Below are positions 23,031-35,138 of a stretch of DNA of 64,000 bases, in pieces; the stretch's first letter is position 1; each line of letters begins with the position of its first letter. A program made the position numbers and the translations under genes. The notes under the pieces are model-generated. The model searched no databases. It had not been told where the DNA came from and saw only the letters and a list, made by a program, of their open reading frames with translations. The DNA is from Paramacrobiotus metropolitanus. Its lineage: Eukaryota > Tardigrada > Eutardigrada > Parachela > Macrobiotidae. The stretch lies in contig NW_026570225.1 in assembly GCF_019649055.1 (NCBI RefSeq), forward strand, positions 1,116,001 through 1,180,000. Reading direction: 5' to 3'.

Positions 23031-26000
23031 CATAGTGCGTAGCAGCGCAAGGGCTTCCTGTTCCCGTGCATCACGATTAATTTTCATAGCAATTCATTAA
23101 CAGGGTCATTGCGGCTGACCCACACGCGATTGTACAGAGTAGGCAGCATGCAGTGATGCGACCAACAGTTGCAGCGGAAACACGCTTCGATTTTAATATG
23201 CGTCAACATCTGAAGTGCTGATCTTAAACGAAAACACCTTTCATGTTTATTGCCTTGCTCAACACGCAGTTTTTGACAAATATTCCTACACTATGTCAAT
23301 AAGCGAAGTACAGTACAGCATCGGCACGCTTTTAGGCCTTTCACGCCAAATGGATGGATGGCTAACGCTGTCTTGGACAGCTACCTCTACTTTAGACAGA
23401 CTGGTTATATGCATGCACATTAAAAACTGAAAATTTGAAATTACTCGTACATACAAGTAGTCGAGCAAAAGGAGTGCATGGTGGCAGAAGTTGTTGTATT
23501 TAATCATACCATACACATGAAGGAAATTAATTATGAGAAGTGATTTTGCGAGACCGAAGAAGAGCTGATGATGCAAGTAATTATTACGAACAGTTGTATG
23601 CTCGGCCCATGTGGAGATCACAGAATAGTGGAGTATTAGGACTTACGGACGCGAATGTGAAAGCTCTGCCTACACAGATAATAAAATTAATGGAAATAGT
23701 GATACAGTTGTACATAATATTATAATATACATGTGTTATTTGTATACAGCTCTATGCTCTTATTTGTTTTTGATATCGTCAAGTTAACAAAACAGGTCAT
23801 GATGATTCATAGAAGAAACAAAAGTTCTAATGGCTACTTAATTACAAGGTCACCATTACTGTTAATGTGTCTGTGCAATATAAATACGTATAGATTTTAT
23901 TTCAAAATTCACATTTCCTTGAACAAATTGTAGTACTGTAACCAAATCAGGAGCAGCTTAATTGGTCAGTTGCCGAGCAGGAATATACTGTAGAAATGCT
24001 GCAATGTACTGCTGCTGCGGCAACTGAAATTTTTGAAGTTAATAATATTAATTACTACATCATACCAATAAACAAATAAATTATCCAAGATAATACCGCA
24101 GCTGCACGTGAGAAACTGCGAACAATATACAGTTTGAAAAATCCAATTGACCGGCATGAAATAGGACGCGACCCTAAAATTGCATGCAACAATCGAGTTC
24201 TTCCTTGTTGTACAAGTTGAGAGGATTTCTGTCGTGAATGTAATACGAGAAGTGCCCAACATGTTTAACTAGCAACTAGGCCGTTCCGTTCCCTAACATA
24301 CGGTCCTTTTCATTAATATCAAGTTTCCCTCGCTACTAAATCACATGGAAACTTTAGACGCGTGTCCGTTTAAGCAAGCGTCTATACTCAATACGTATTT
24401 TTACTCGAATCAATTGCAGTACGTAGAATGCCGCTTACCAGAGCATATGAATCGGTTATTTCAACTGCGAATGTGCCAAAATTGCGCTGTTCTTCTAATC
24501 GACCAATGTTTCGCTTTGTAGGATTTGTTCCAAACGGCCCTGTTATGCGGATCACTGACGAAGCTGGCTGGCAGGAAAATAATTTTTCCTGCCAATCAGT
24601 TGTCTGTCGTTCTGCCGGGTGACCTTATCGATCAGTGCGAGCCATGCTTTAAATGCTTTACTATGGTCAAAACCGGTTCCACTTGCCACTTCAGAATGAC
24701 AAGTCCAAATAAAAAATTGCCTAATCATGGCCTTTTAAACTTACGCTAGCCAAGCAGTTTAAGTTTGAGCTAAGGATGACTTTTGCTTCTCGGCAAAGCG
24801 TAATAATTTGGTTTTTGATGAAAACTACTGTACAGTAACCAACTTTTTTGATAATCAGTCAAATAATTACGAATTACTACAGTAATCTGCTCCATGGGAA
24901 GCATCATCCATCGTTGATAAACGAAGCAGATCGATGATGTTGCAGGACTGCACAATGCACTGTGCAAAGGTTACCACCACCAAAGCGTCGAGGATCAACC
25001 AGATTATTACTTTACAATAGAACTTTATTAATTCTAATAGACTGCTTTGGTGGCGTTACAATCCAGTACAAATTGCGGATGAGTTTCCCAAGAGCGAGAT
25101 CAAATTATACAGTAAACTTGTCAGCGGAAAATTGTCGATTTAACGTTTAGCGAGTTTCGCTTACAGTAATCTCAACAGTTTAAAGAGATTAGATTGCCTG
25201 AGTATGGTTTCTGTAGTTAGATCGCTTTCCATGGGCTCGCGTTAAATTACAGGAAATAAGTGACCTGATTACTGTCTTAAAGCGAATCAGTGGTCTTAAT
25301 CGTCCTAACTTTTGTCATTCAAACACTAACCGCAACGAACACAATCAAATTACTTTGTAAATCAATTATGGTGAGTATGTGTATTACACGGTGGCACGGA
25401 AAACTAGTACAAGTAACTGTTTAACAATTTCTGAACTGTTTCTATTTGACTATTTCGTTACTATCTGCAGACGCTATGTGAATTACTTGCAATTAGTTCA
25501 CAGTACAAAAGTTAACAGCTGATGAAAGCCATCGTTTCATCTTTCCAGCTTTTATTCGCTACATTTGTTGTCTACACAAGTCTGAAAGACTTGTAGACAA
25601 AGTTTTCTAACTTATAAACTCTTTGTACTCGTATATCGCAACGTCAGTCTGCCGTGTAGGATTTTTCCGGAAATGTTTCGGTTGAAAGAATACATGTACA
25701 ATTTCAGCAAAAATCCGTTTTACTTAATTCTGGCAAGAGATCCGCCAATCATGTTGTTGATATCCGTAAACTAGGTCTGCTTTCGTAAAATATGGAATCT
25801 AGAATTTCTTTGACAGATTTTTATGAGCCAATGCGCGCGCGTCAGTAAAACGAATAAGCTATTATTGAATAGAAAATTTGCGTCAAGAATTATCATCATC
25901 GAATTTCCAGTATGTTGATACAGTGGTACACAGTGAGAGAAAAGCAATTTTGTCCACATTATTTATCCTAACAGAACCTAGTGCGCGATCAAATGTTAGC

Positions 26001-28649
26001 CCAACAGATTGGATTACGTTCCGATAATATGACTGGTGCCCGTTTGAGAAATTCAAAACCTCTTTCTCATCAGCGGTAGGACGCGCGGTAGAAAAAGACG
26101 GTCTTGTCAATATTTTCCATTTCGGACTGCCGCGGCCGGTTAATGTTATGTCACAAGCGTTGTCACTGCCGGTTAACGGTTGATTGCTATTAAAAATTTC
26201 CAACTACCGGCATTTGGAGTCTTAGATTAATTATTCCGTTTTGTAAATAAAATGCTTATCGCCCCCGTGATGCAACGTAGGGTGGAAAAATAATCTGCTG
26301 CAACGAGGCAGTCGGCGGCTCAAATGTGCTTGACAGTGGATGCGAATGGCATTTTAGCCGAATAACTCCAAGTGTGAAAATTGCATTGTTAATAAGCGAG
26401 TTATCAACGAGTTATTGGGCAAGGTCTCTTCTGCGCGTTGGGGGAGCAGTGCGCGGTGCAAGTGGAAAATTTGGCCGGCTCCCTAATAGTGTACTGATTG
26501 AGAGCGAGAGTGAGAGCTGTACAGCTATGAGCGGCTGGTGTTGAAGGGCAAAGATGCGGATCCCACGGCTAGATCGGATTTCCTTCTCAGCGTGAGCACG
26601 CCAGTCATTTTCCACTGCACCAGGCTGAAATTCGAGACTGATGGATGGGCTTCAGCTGCCTATGTCAACAAAAAGGCAAGAAGGGAGAAACACACGGCTG
26701 CGGTCATTTTCCATTTTGGATGGCAACCGACCGGCGCTTCCACTGCGCCAGAAGCAGCGAGCAGTCCTAACACTTGCCACTCCGCTTTAGACACGGGCAT
26801 CCTTATCTTTCCACTCTTCCAGACACTTGCACTAACGAAAGGAAAGTCTGTCTGAAGACTGTAAATGGACAGGAAGCCCATTAAAACTGCCGTCTTAACT
26901 CCCCTGCCATCTTGCTCTGCCTGTTCGCAACCCTTGAACGAACGATAACGAAGAGTCAGGCACGACACTGCGATAATTGATTACGATTAAATTGAACTGG
27001 AAACGCAAGCTGCGCGTTCTTAGTATTTCTTAACTATAGCGTGATATCCCAGGCCTGAAAATGAACCGAAGAAGTTGAAATTTAAAAATCGCATCGGTAA
27101 AATAATGAGAAGTCCGTGGTATTTTATTAATCAAGAAATTAAGAAGCCATGGTAATTAAGACAATTTTCTTCCGTTTTAAAAGGGCACTTTGTGAGATTC
27201 GAAATGTTTTGCGGGTGTGCTCAGCATGACTGCTGTTTCTCCTGTACTCTCATTTGGAAGGACAAATATGCGCAGAATTGGCGGAAACAAAGTAAACATA
27301 CGGAAGCACTTCGGTACACACTTACACACATCCCAGCAGCTTTAACTTATCCATTGTGGAATTGACAAGAATTTCGGCTGACTGCATCAGCGCTGCTGTT
27401 AGTGCTGTAGTAGGCATTATTATTGGTCTCTTACTCACATGATGAGTATACACCAGTTCATGAATGAGTAAAAGGCAATATTTGATTTTGATTGTTAGTA
27501 AACCAAGCTCTGACTGGTAATCTCTCAATACCATCCATTGACACTCAACCCTTAAAAGCCTCCTCGCATACTAACCCAATACAATAATTCTCAATGTTTA
27601 TCCGACGAATGATTCAGGCGCCAGTTGGCTATGATCATGCGGCCTCACCGCGCCGGCATCACTTGACAACTGACTTCCTGTCCATTTTCTCCTGTTTGGA
27701 TTAGCAACCGAGTCTAAATATGCTTTTAAGTGTCTTCCTTTTAGCAGGACACTATTAAGAAAAATTTGTCTAGCTTTTCTTAAAGATGGCGAATGTTAAC
27801 TAGCTCGCTAATATGCTCTTAGTTTTCAAGCGAAATCACAAAGCATTTTGTGACCTGGAGGGTGGCCAACCATCGCTGAAAAATGTGCCGTTTATCAACT
27901 GCTTTATCAAAATGACAGCTACCAGTACCAACTCAGGGAAAACTTATCGATTCCGACACATGTTCAGATTTAATCAGGGATATTAATATCCGATTACTGT
28001 GTCGATGGTACCGATGGTACAGAGAGTGCGCAGCTAAGTTTAGCCGTAACGACCAGATTGTCAATCTCCATTAACTCATCGTCCAACATTGGCCAATCGC
28101 GGCGACAAATAGGCGGGGCTACACAATGTCTACCATTTAAAATGATTAAAGGTCTTTAATACACTGCATAGTGGATACCCGTCATTTTGCGTCGCTTATA
28201 CAGTACCAAAGCTTGTACGTACCAGTCACGCCTCTTCCTGCACGTTCCCTTCAGTGAACCCAGTTGACTCTGAAATATCTCAATAACTGGCGATAATTTC
28301 CAATAGTGTCAGGTTTTAAGCTGCGGCCGTTTGTTCTCTGGGTGTGTACGCGGCCTGTGTATATGACAATATTTTATTACCGCACATTTTCGCGCTGGTG
28401 TCAGCTACAAATTAATCCAACACATGTTGTTTAAATCAGACACATGCACACACGGAGGAGAGAGAGGAGCAGTGATGGTATTTTAAAAGCGATCTAGCCT
28501 TTTGATCCCGAGCGATATTCAAATCGGTAAAACTAGCTCAGCTAGCGTTCAACGCAATCTCATATTCCGTCCTTTCCCGTACCGCGACGTGGCAGTTATC
28601 AAATTGCTTAATGCTGTAACGTGTTGCGTTGGGTTTCTCCGCTTCCTCC
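23031..28649. other. Gene-poor region upstream of SIX1/2, probable regulatory DNA
   Basis: I found no supportable gene in about 5.6 kb. GC-richer stretches at about 26280-26960 and 27600-27690 stand out from the AT-rich background and may be enhancers or untranslated exons. A homeodomain-type cluster (GATAATTGATTACGATTAAAT) lies near 26970-26990. An imperfect inverted repeat GTCTAC..CAAGTCT / AGACTTGTAGAC is at about 25571-25599. The promoter-like block at 28088-28119 is listed separately. Confidence 0.5.
28088..28119 (+). promoter_or_regulatory. Double CCAAT palindrome and GC box upstream of SIX1/2
   Basis: ATTGGCCAAT at 28088-28097 is a perfect palindrome of two overlapping CCAAT boxes. 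GGCGGGGC, a GC/Sp1-type box, follows at 28112-28119. They lie about 530-560 bp before the ATG of the SIX gene, a reasonable proximal-promoter position. NF-Y and Sp/KLF factors usually bind such sites; binding here is inferred. Confidence 0.4.
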
Positions 28650-31491
28650 ATGTCCTGCAGTGACCTGGGAATCGGGTTACCATCTGTACAGATGACCGCG
28701 ACCGACCTTATGCCCAGAATGGTTAGCGATCCCTACAACATGGTCGGGGTGCCGACTAACCGCATCAACATGAATCCGCCCTTCATGTTCACCAGCGAAC
28801 AAGTGGCATGCGTATGCGACGTGCTACAGAACTCGAACAATATTGGCCGCTTAGAATCTTTCCTCTGGTCCTTGCCGCCACATTGTCCGGAGATCCAGAA
28901 GAACGAAAGCGTACTGAAGGCCCGAGCAACAGTGTACTTCCACCGCAATGACTACAAAAGTCTGTACATGCTACTGGAGTCGCACCACTTTAGTCCGGAA
29001 TCTCATCCCAAATTACAGCAGTTGTGGATGCGCGCGCATTATAACGAAGCGGAGAAGTTGCGCGGCCGTCCACTGGGTGCCGTGGGGAAGTACCGTGTAC
29101 GACGCAAATTTCCGCTGCCCAGGACAATCTGGGATGGCGAGGAGACAAGTTACTGCTTTAAGGAAAAGAGCAGGAATGTGTTGCGCGAATGGTACACTTC
29201 GCAGCCATATCCATCGCCACGAGACAAGAGAGAATTAGCGGAAATTACCGGGTTGACCACAACCCAAGTGTCCAACTGGTTTAAAAATCGACGGCAACGG
29301 GATCGCGCCGCTAACGAAAAAGACGGCCGGTAAGTCAACAGTGTATGTATCTGCAGGTGCTACCGTAACACATTCTTGCGATCAGTCGAACGCAAAAATG
29401 ATAATTTGAGAATGATGACATACAGCAAGAGGACAATTATAAAATTAGTGTCGCGTTATCACATACTTTTAAAGTATACAAGACACATAAAGGTGTAACA
29501 ACCAAATATTATGGAATATTGTTCATAACACATGATTATCACTACAGGCAACTTGATCTAGTATTGTTTGTGATGAAATTTTAGTCGGGTGTCTTAGCTT
29601 GCACAAGTTTTGCAGCTGGTAGCAGTTTTCTTAACATTAAACGATTGGATTTCGTCAAAACTGACAGCTTGCTCCATAAAAAGTCGAAATCGATTGATAT
29701 CAAAAGCTAGAGAGACATTATTGCGTTCTGTTTCTGAAAATTCTCCGATCACTTTAAACAGCAGTTTGCACATGGACTATACCGTGGCACGTTGTATGGC
29801 AAACCGCATGTTAATTATGATGGGTCGGGATTTGATGCTGTTGCTCCCTTGGAAATTTTTTTTTCTTGCGAAATCGTGCGAGAAGACCATTTAGTCCATA
29901 AATGAAATATTAAGCACGCACTGTAAAGCAGTGATCGCAGAATATGCTAGTCTCTGTGGCTATACGTCTGTCGTTCGTGGTGTGACCTTTCATATCATTT
30001 GGTAAGTGATCTGTATTTGTACTGTATACTTTCGGCATAGCCATAAATATGCAATCATATGAAATAATAAAGTCGTTTGCATATGCGTTATTACATTTAC
30101 CTACTGTTATTCTTTCCAGTTTTTCTTAAATCTCTTTATTAATCCTTATTACTGGCATCACCGGTACACCATAATTAGGCCCAACTTTAACTTTAATCCG
30201 ATATGATTTGTTTTTTCTTTTTGGCTTAACTAAGTTTGTTGAATAATATGTATTATGCAAATATCTTTAGCATTAAGAATTCTTGTATCGTACTATTTTC
30301 AAAATGGTCGACGATATGCAAATCTTTCTGAAACGAGCAAGGTGTAGACGTTGAGATCTTGTCCTCGCATTACAAATCTTATCGCCCGTTTCTTTCTCTC
30401 TTAGTACGCTGCATGCATTCAAAACACTTGATTTTTTGTCGTTGTTTGTTTATTTTCACCGCTCAAACAATAGGCGAGTTACTTTAGCCTAATTCCGTCC
30501 GAGCGCGTCATTGTTATGCTTTCTATTCTTTGTGAACTTCCTTTGCCCACAAGATGCAACTTGTACGAACGGCACAAACGAACCTACCACAGTCCGACTA
30601 ACATACACAGCTGCACTTTAACGTTTTTTGCGCAAATTAAACCAACAAACGTCAATCGGCAAATTAAACTAACATGCATTTTAGATGTAAAGTAATGTAC
30701 AATGCAATGGGTAATGAATTTCAAACAACAGAGGCAACACAGCTACATAATTATCTACGTAATAAAATAACGTAGCAAAAGTCACTCTAAAGTCTGACCG
30801 CACTTATACATACACCCGCAAGCCATTTAATAGTGTTTAATATACATATATCACTAACAGTTGTAAATAATAAGGTGTCAGTCTTTCAGCAGTAGGAGTT
30901 GTAATCGCAAAGGCTGAACTACTGTATACATAGTTGATTTTTATATTAGCACAAGAAAATTTCAAGTAGCGCCAGAAACTGCAGTTATATTAATTGTGTT
31001 GTAATCGCTTAAAGGCCAAACTACTGTACGTAGACTTTAGAGTAAAAGCGTGGCGCCTGAACGAAAAAATAGAAAAATTAATCTATGCCGTATGTTTATC
31101 GAAGACGTACTGTAAAAATGTCGAAGAGATGTGCATGACAATTATGTCAAAATAAACTGGTTTTTATGAAATATTTGATTCTTGCAGGTCATCCCCGAAT
31201 TCAAATTCAGCATCGAATGATCCGGCCAATTTGAACGACGGTGACGATTCCTCGCACGATGGCGATAGTGGGCCGTTAACGGGATCGATCGGCTCTATGG
31301 GAAGCGTATCGGGAGCACTGTGCATGGAGCCGGTGGACAGCAAGCGCTCTGTCATTAGTAGTGTCAATATGAATGGCACATTCAACCCGTTGGCGGATGA
31401 TTTTCGATTACGGGATAACAGTAACAGTACTGTTATTCAAATGGCCAAAATGTCATCAGTTAATCATAATCAGTATTTTAAAACGGAGTAA
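28650..31491 (+). CDS. SIX1/2 (so): SIX1/2 homeodomain transcription factor (sine oculis orthologue)
   Basis: Exons 28650-29329 and 31188-31491 join in phase 2 to give about 327 aa. The SIX domain spans residues 46-157 ([51 protein letters not shown]). The homeodomain follows (158-217) with the SIX1/2 tetrapeptide ETSY in [15 protein letters not shown] and recognition helix [18 protein letters not shown] separates the SIX1/2 group from SIX3/6 and SIX4/5. The intron falls just after the homeodomain. The C-terminal exon is Ser/Asn/Gly-rich, as usual. These proteins act with Eyes absent and Dachshund in eye, nervous-system and muscle development. The ATG at 28650 is the first in frame. The 1.86-kb intron and gene-poor flanks suggest complex regulation. 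Confidence 0.95.
29330..31187 (+). other. SIX1/2 intron
   Basis: A 1.86-kb phase-2 intron with strong donor GTAAGT and acceptor gattcttgcag. AT-rich, with no nested gene or repeat family recognised. It could hold enhancers. Confidence 0.7.
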
Positions 31492-33095
31492 CAATCATCC
31501 CCAGAGCGGATATTATATGGAGTGGAAAAACTGGAAATTTGATCTCAATCCTGTAATAAATCAGCTTAATGCGCTATATGACTGCTCTGTACCGTGTTCA
31601 TATTTCACCGACCGTTTTCTCAATTAAGTATGATTTTCTTTTGTCGCGTGCGTTCTGTTAAATTATCTCATGTACAGCGCGTATCTTGTAATTCGATGTC
31701 GTACAACATTTCGCGGTTGCCCGAATCCATTAAATTTCTTATTCGTCTGCCGGCGGTGCATCAATTTGGTTTTTATTATTTTTGCCAGAGGTGTAGTGAA
31801 GCCGTGTTTCGGTTTAATTTATAACCTGATATACGGAATAATATCATGATCATGAGTCGGCAAGCACCTGTAAAATTATGTATACAAAAAACACAAGAAA
31901 ATTCGACGTATACAAGTATTAATTAATATGAGCGTATGCTTTTACAAAAGACTTGCTTTGTAACTCGTACAAACTCGTAATAAATTATAAGCCTATTTTT
32001 AAAGCAATCTGGCTTTAAAAATGATTTCAAAATTGGCGACGATAGTACAGATACTGCACAAATAAACATCTTTCTAACAGCTTTTTGGTTTTTTTGCTAC
32101 ATGTTGCTCTCCTTGTGATAAGTATTTGAATAAAAAGAAAAACTTCGGCAGAATCCCAAAGCATCAGGATTATGAACGTCGCCAAAGTGATGGAGTCGGG
32201 TGGAAATAAATCGTTTACAAGTTAGGTGTGTCCGAACAAGCGCAGCAAACCCATCAGTTAATGAACTAATTATGAAGACTGCAGAGATAAAAGGGAAATC
32301 AGTGTTTGGCCGAGAGTGTATCGACTGACGGTGGGAGTCAGCTATATCTCATTTCACTTAGTTAAGGATTCCATTTTGCTTTAAATGCCATAATAGTAAA
32401 TCATCAAATGGTGGGAGATAATTAGAGCACATAAGGTAATTGGCAGCTGCTTTGTTTGTACAAATGTCTCATTTGTCTCATTTATTGTTCGTGCAGTGTC
32501 TGGCAAAAGCATTTTGCCGGCCGGTGCGAGTTCGATCACATGCATCAGTCGAATACTTTATGGAATGGGAAACAGCGTAGTGGCTACTCGCTAGCGCATT
32601 TGAAGGATCTCCTTCATATGCATCAATATATGCAGCAACATAATTATGCTTCATATGCATCAGCATCATGCACTACTGATATGAGTACAAACATAGTCGA
32701 CTCTTGGCACTGAATACTTACAAAGATGCAGTACATGGCTATACAAACTGCAGCTACCTTTAAAAAAACTAATTCACTAATGTAAATCTCCAAAATGCCG
32801 AAAACTACAACAAGTGAACTAAAACTTCTAGAGTTCTAGCTAATCTACTGTCACCAGTAGATTTCACAATAGAAAGAGTTCACTTAATTTTTGGTAGTCA
32901 GCCACAGAAACCTAAACCTATGTCGAAGCCATGCAGTGCGCTGTTGCAAAAACTGGCAAATTATTACAGGACTGCTCGTTTATTATGAGCCAGTAGTAAG
33001 CACTACGGTCACAGGAGTAACTTTTCCCACGGCCCGAGGATTGCGAGGATCGGATCCTGATCGTAGCCGGCGATCCTCAGCAGAAGTACAATATA
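31492..33095. other. Spacer downstream of SIX1/2
   Basis: AT-rich spacer with no supported gene. Several ATGCAT/ATATGCAT motifs cluster at 32535-32670 (CATATGCATCA occurs twice); they resemble POU/homeodomain sites but could be simple low-complexity sequence. Confidence 0.5.
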
Positions 33096-33879
33096 CAGGG
33101 TGCACACGCCAAGTTGTCACCAAAAAGTAAATCATTTTTAAAAACTGAAAGAAGTTCACCAACTCAAGTTTATTTGTTTGTTTCTGGTCCAGAATTAAAT
33201 TCTACGCCTGCTGATATTAGTTTCTGACCGTTGGCTCTAAAACTGCTGTCAGAAGGCAGATCCAAAGGGGAATCTTTAATTTGGTGGTGTCTCTCTGGTC
33301 AGTATACTCAAGTTATCAGAAAATCAGGAAAGCACTTTCCACGCTGGAAATTAGTTTAAATAAGCTAAAAAACATTAAATAAGCGCTGAGAATAAGTAAG
33401 AAGACAATAAACGCAATGGAATCATTAAACCACATAGGGTAAATTTTTTTGGAAGTTTTCCCGGCTTTCGAATGTTTAACGGTACGAGCGGCGAAAATTT
33501 TTTTGCAGATGCCCGAGACCTTTAAAAGTTCAAATGATTGTTAAATTAGGCAAGGATCCCTCTGAACGATTTAAAAGTAAACAGGGACATACATAACTTT
33601 CCTGAATTAATGTTAATTATGGACGACTAGAAGAAAACGTAACAAAGCAAGTACGTGCTAAAAACAGCGATTTTCGCGATGGCAGAAAAACTGATATATT
33701 CGGTTGCTAGTTGCTGCTGTTCGAAACACGCTCACTGCATGTTTACAGTCTATGGCTCGCCGCTCAAACGATAAGAATAACAACAGCAACCACAAAAACG
33801 ATAAATAAATATTTCCGGTTTTATCAGAAAATCTAGAAGATTTAAAAAGGTTTGATGACAACTTGACGTGTGCACCCTG
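33096..33879. mobile_element. Second TA-target non-autonomous transposon, 784 bp
   Basis: The terminal inverted repeats begin CAGGGTGCACACG at both ends and extend 26 bp with two mismatches (C/T at positions 14 and 25), through CAAGTTGTCA. The element is flanked by TA on both sides (33094-33095 and 33880-33881). There is no long open frame inside. The CAGGGTG termini with TA duplication fit Tc1/mariner-like non-autonomous elements. Its termini differ from those of the element at 14648-15606 beyond the GGGTG core, so it is a separate family. Confidence 0.8.
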
Positions 33880-35138
33880 TATATATACTGTATCACTGCA
33901 CACACGTGATAAAAGGTGCACATATCCAACGGTTTTTAGCAAAATACAGTCGACCGAGGTCTACCACACAAGCTGGAAGTTCCGACTCGGAATGCATACA
34001 TGGTAATGAATTTCATAATCCAACAAGGACGCTCCATCTCGTTAAATGGTGGCGTGCAGAGAATAGCTGGCCGCGCAAGGGCGTCAAGGATCATGACTTA
34101 CATACTGTATACATCACAGTATTGTAGCATGGGACATCATATACAGGTGCATCAGCATGCATCTTTTTGCATCTAGTAGAAGACCGGTAGACCGTATGCA
34201 AAACCCCTAACAATGCTTATCGATTTTTACAAAACCAAACAATCATTATTATCGGCGGCTAGGTCGACACAATCACTATTATTATTAGGCAGAGAGAAGG
34301 TGCATCCTGCATAAAACATTCTGATTTTTTTTGCTGAAACGCAAATCAGGATTTAAAATAGGTTAAAGTCAAGTTAAATTATAATCTTAAACTATATAAG
34401 TAATGTATAGTTTTATTCTTGTTATTTGTTCAATTCGTTCTGGACTTAACGGTATCTCCAGGAAAAGATCCCTTGTTACCGTGAACAAAGGCCGCCGGTC
34501 GGTTCACACGGAACTTCCTGTGACCCCTGTCATAGGGTAGGCAAGAAAGCAGCCGTTTAAACTGGTCTGATCTGTACGAATTATCGTGCTATATTTCCAA
34601 CAGCTATGCTTGTTAGCATCACTGAAAAATTTATAATTAGTCAGTTAATATTAACCACATATTATGGTTACCGAATATAATTTACAGATAAATGACAAAA
34701 AATTACAAAAATTCGGCAATCCTTCAATAAAATTACAAAAATTCGGCAATCCAGTAATAAGTAATAGCTATAATACTCATGCAGCACCCTCTCTCGGGCT
34801 ACTGTTACATACGTCAAATGTTCCATGACCATGCCATGGCCCATGCATGCCTTTTTTTGCAGTTCCACACGCTTGTAATCTGTTTCGGGGTTTACAGGTA
34901 GTACTTATTTGATTTTGAACTAAAAATATAATTATAGTACCATATCTATCGGGCTGGCATTTCGTCTGCGGATTCGAGTACGCGCACATTCTTGAATCTC
35001 CTGTTATTCAGTTGACCAACTGTGTGAGAACGGTCGAGGAATCAGTTTATTCTATTTCTCGAAGCCTGTGACTGTTTCTGGTTTCACATCAGAAATCACG
35101 GTTAGATTGGTCAACGATCCAACGACCAAGTGGCAGGG
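33880..35138. other. Spacer upstream of SNW1
   Basis: AT-rich spacer with a 30-bp tandem duplication at 34701-34760 and, at its end, the probable SNW1 promoter and 5' leader. No gene is supported. Confidence 0.5.
34701..34760. repeat. Two 30-bp tandem units
   Basis: The units 34701-34730 and 34731-34760 share AATTACAAAAATTCGGCAAT and differ at two bases near their ends (CCTTC versus CCAGT). It is a simple local duplication. Confidence 0.85.

Noticed and set aside
32456-32713. 85-codon frame rich in His, Met, Tyr and Gln
   Set aside because: It comes from repeated CATATGCATCA-like DNA, not from a coding pattern.
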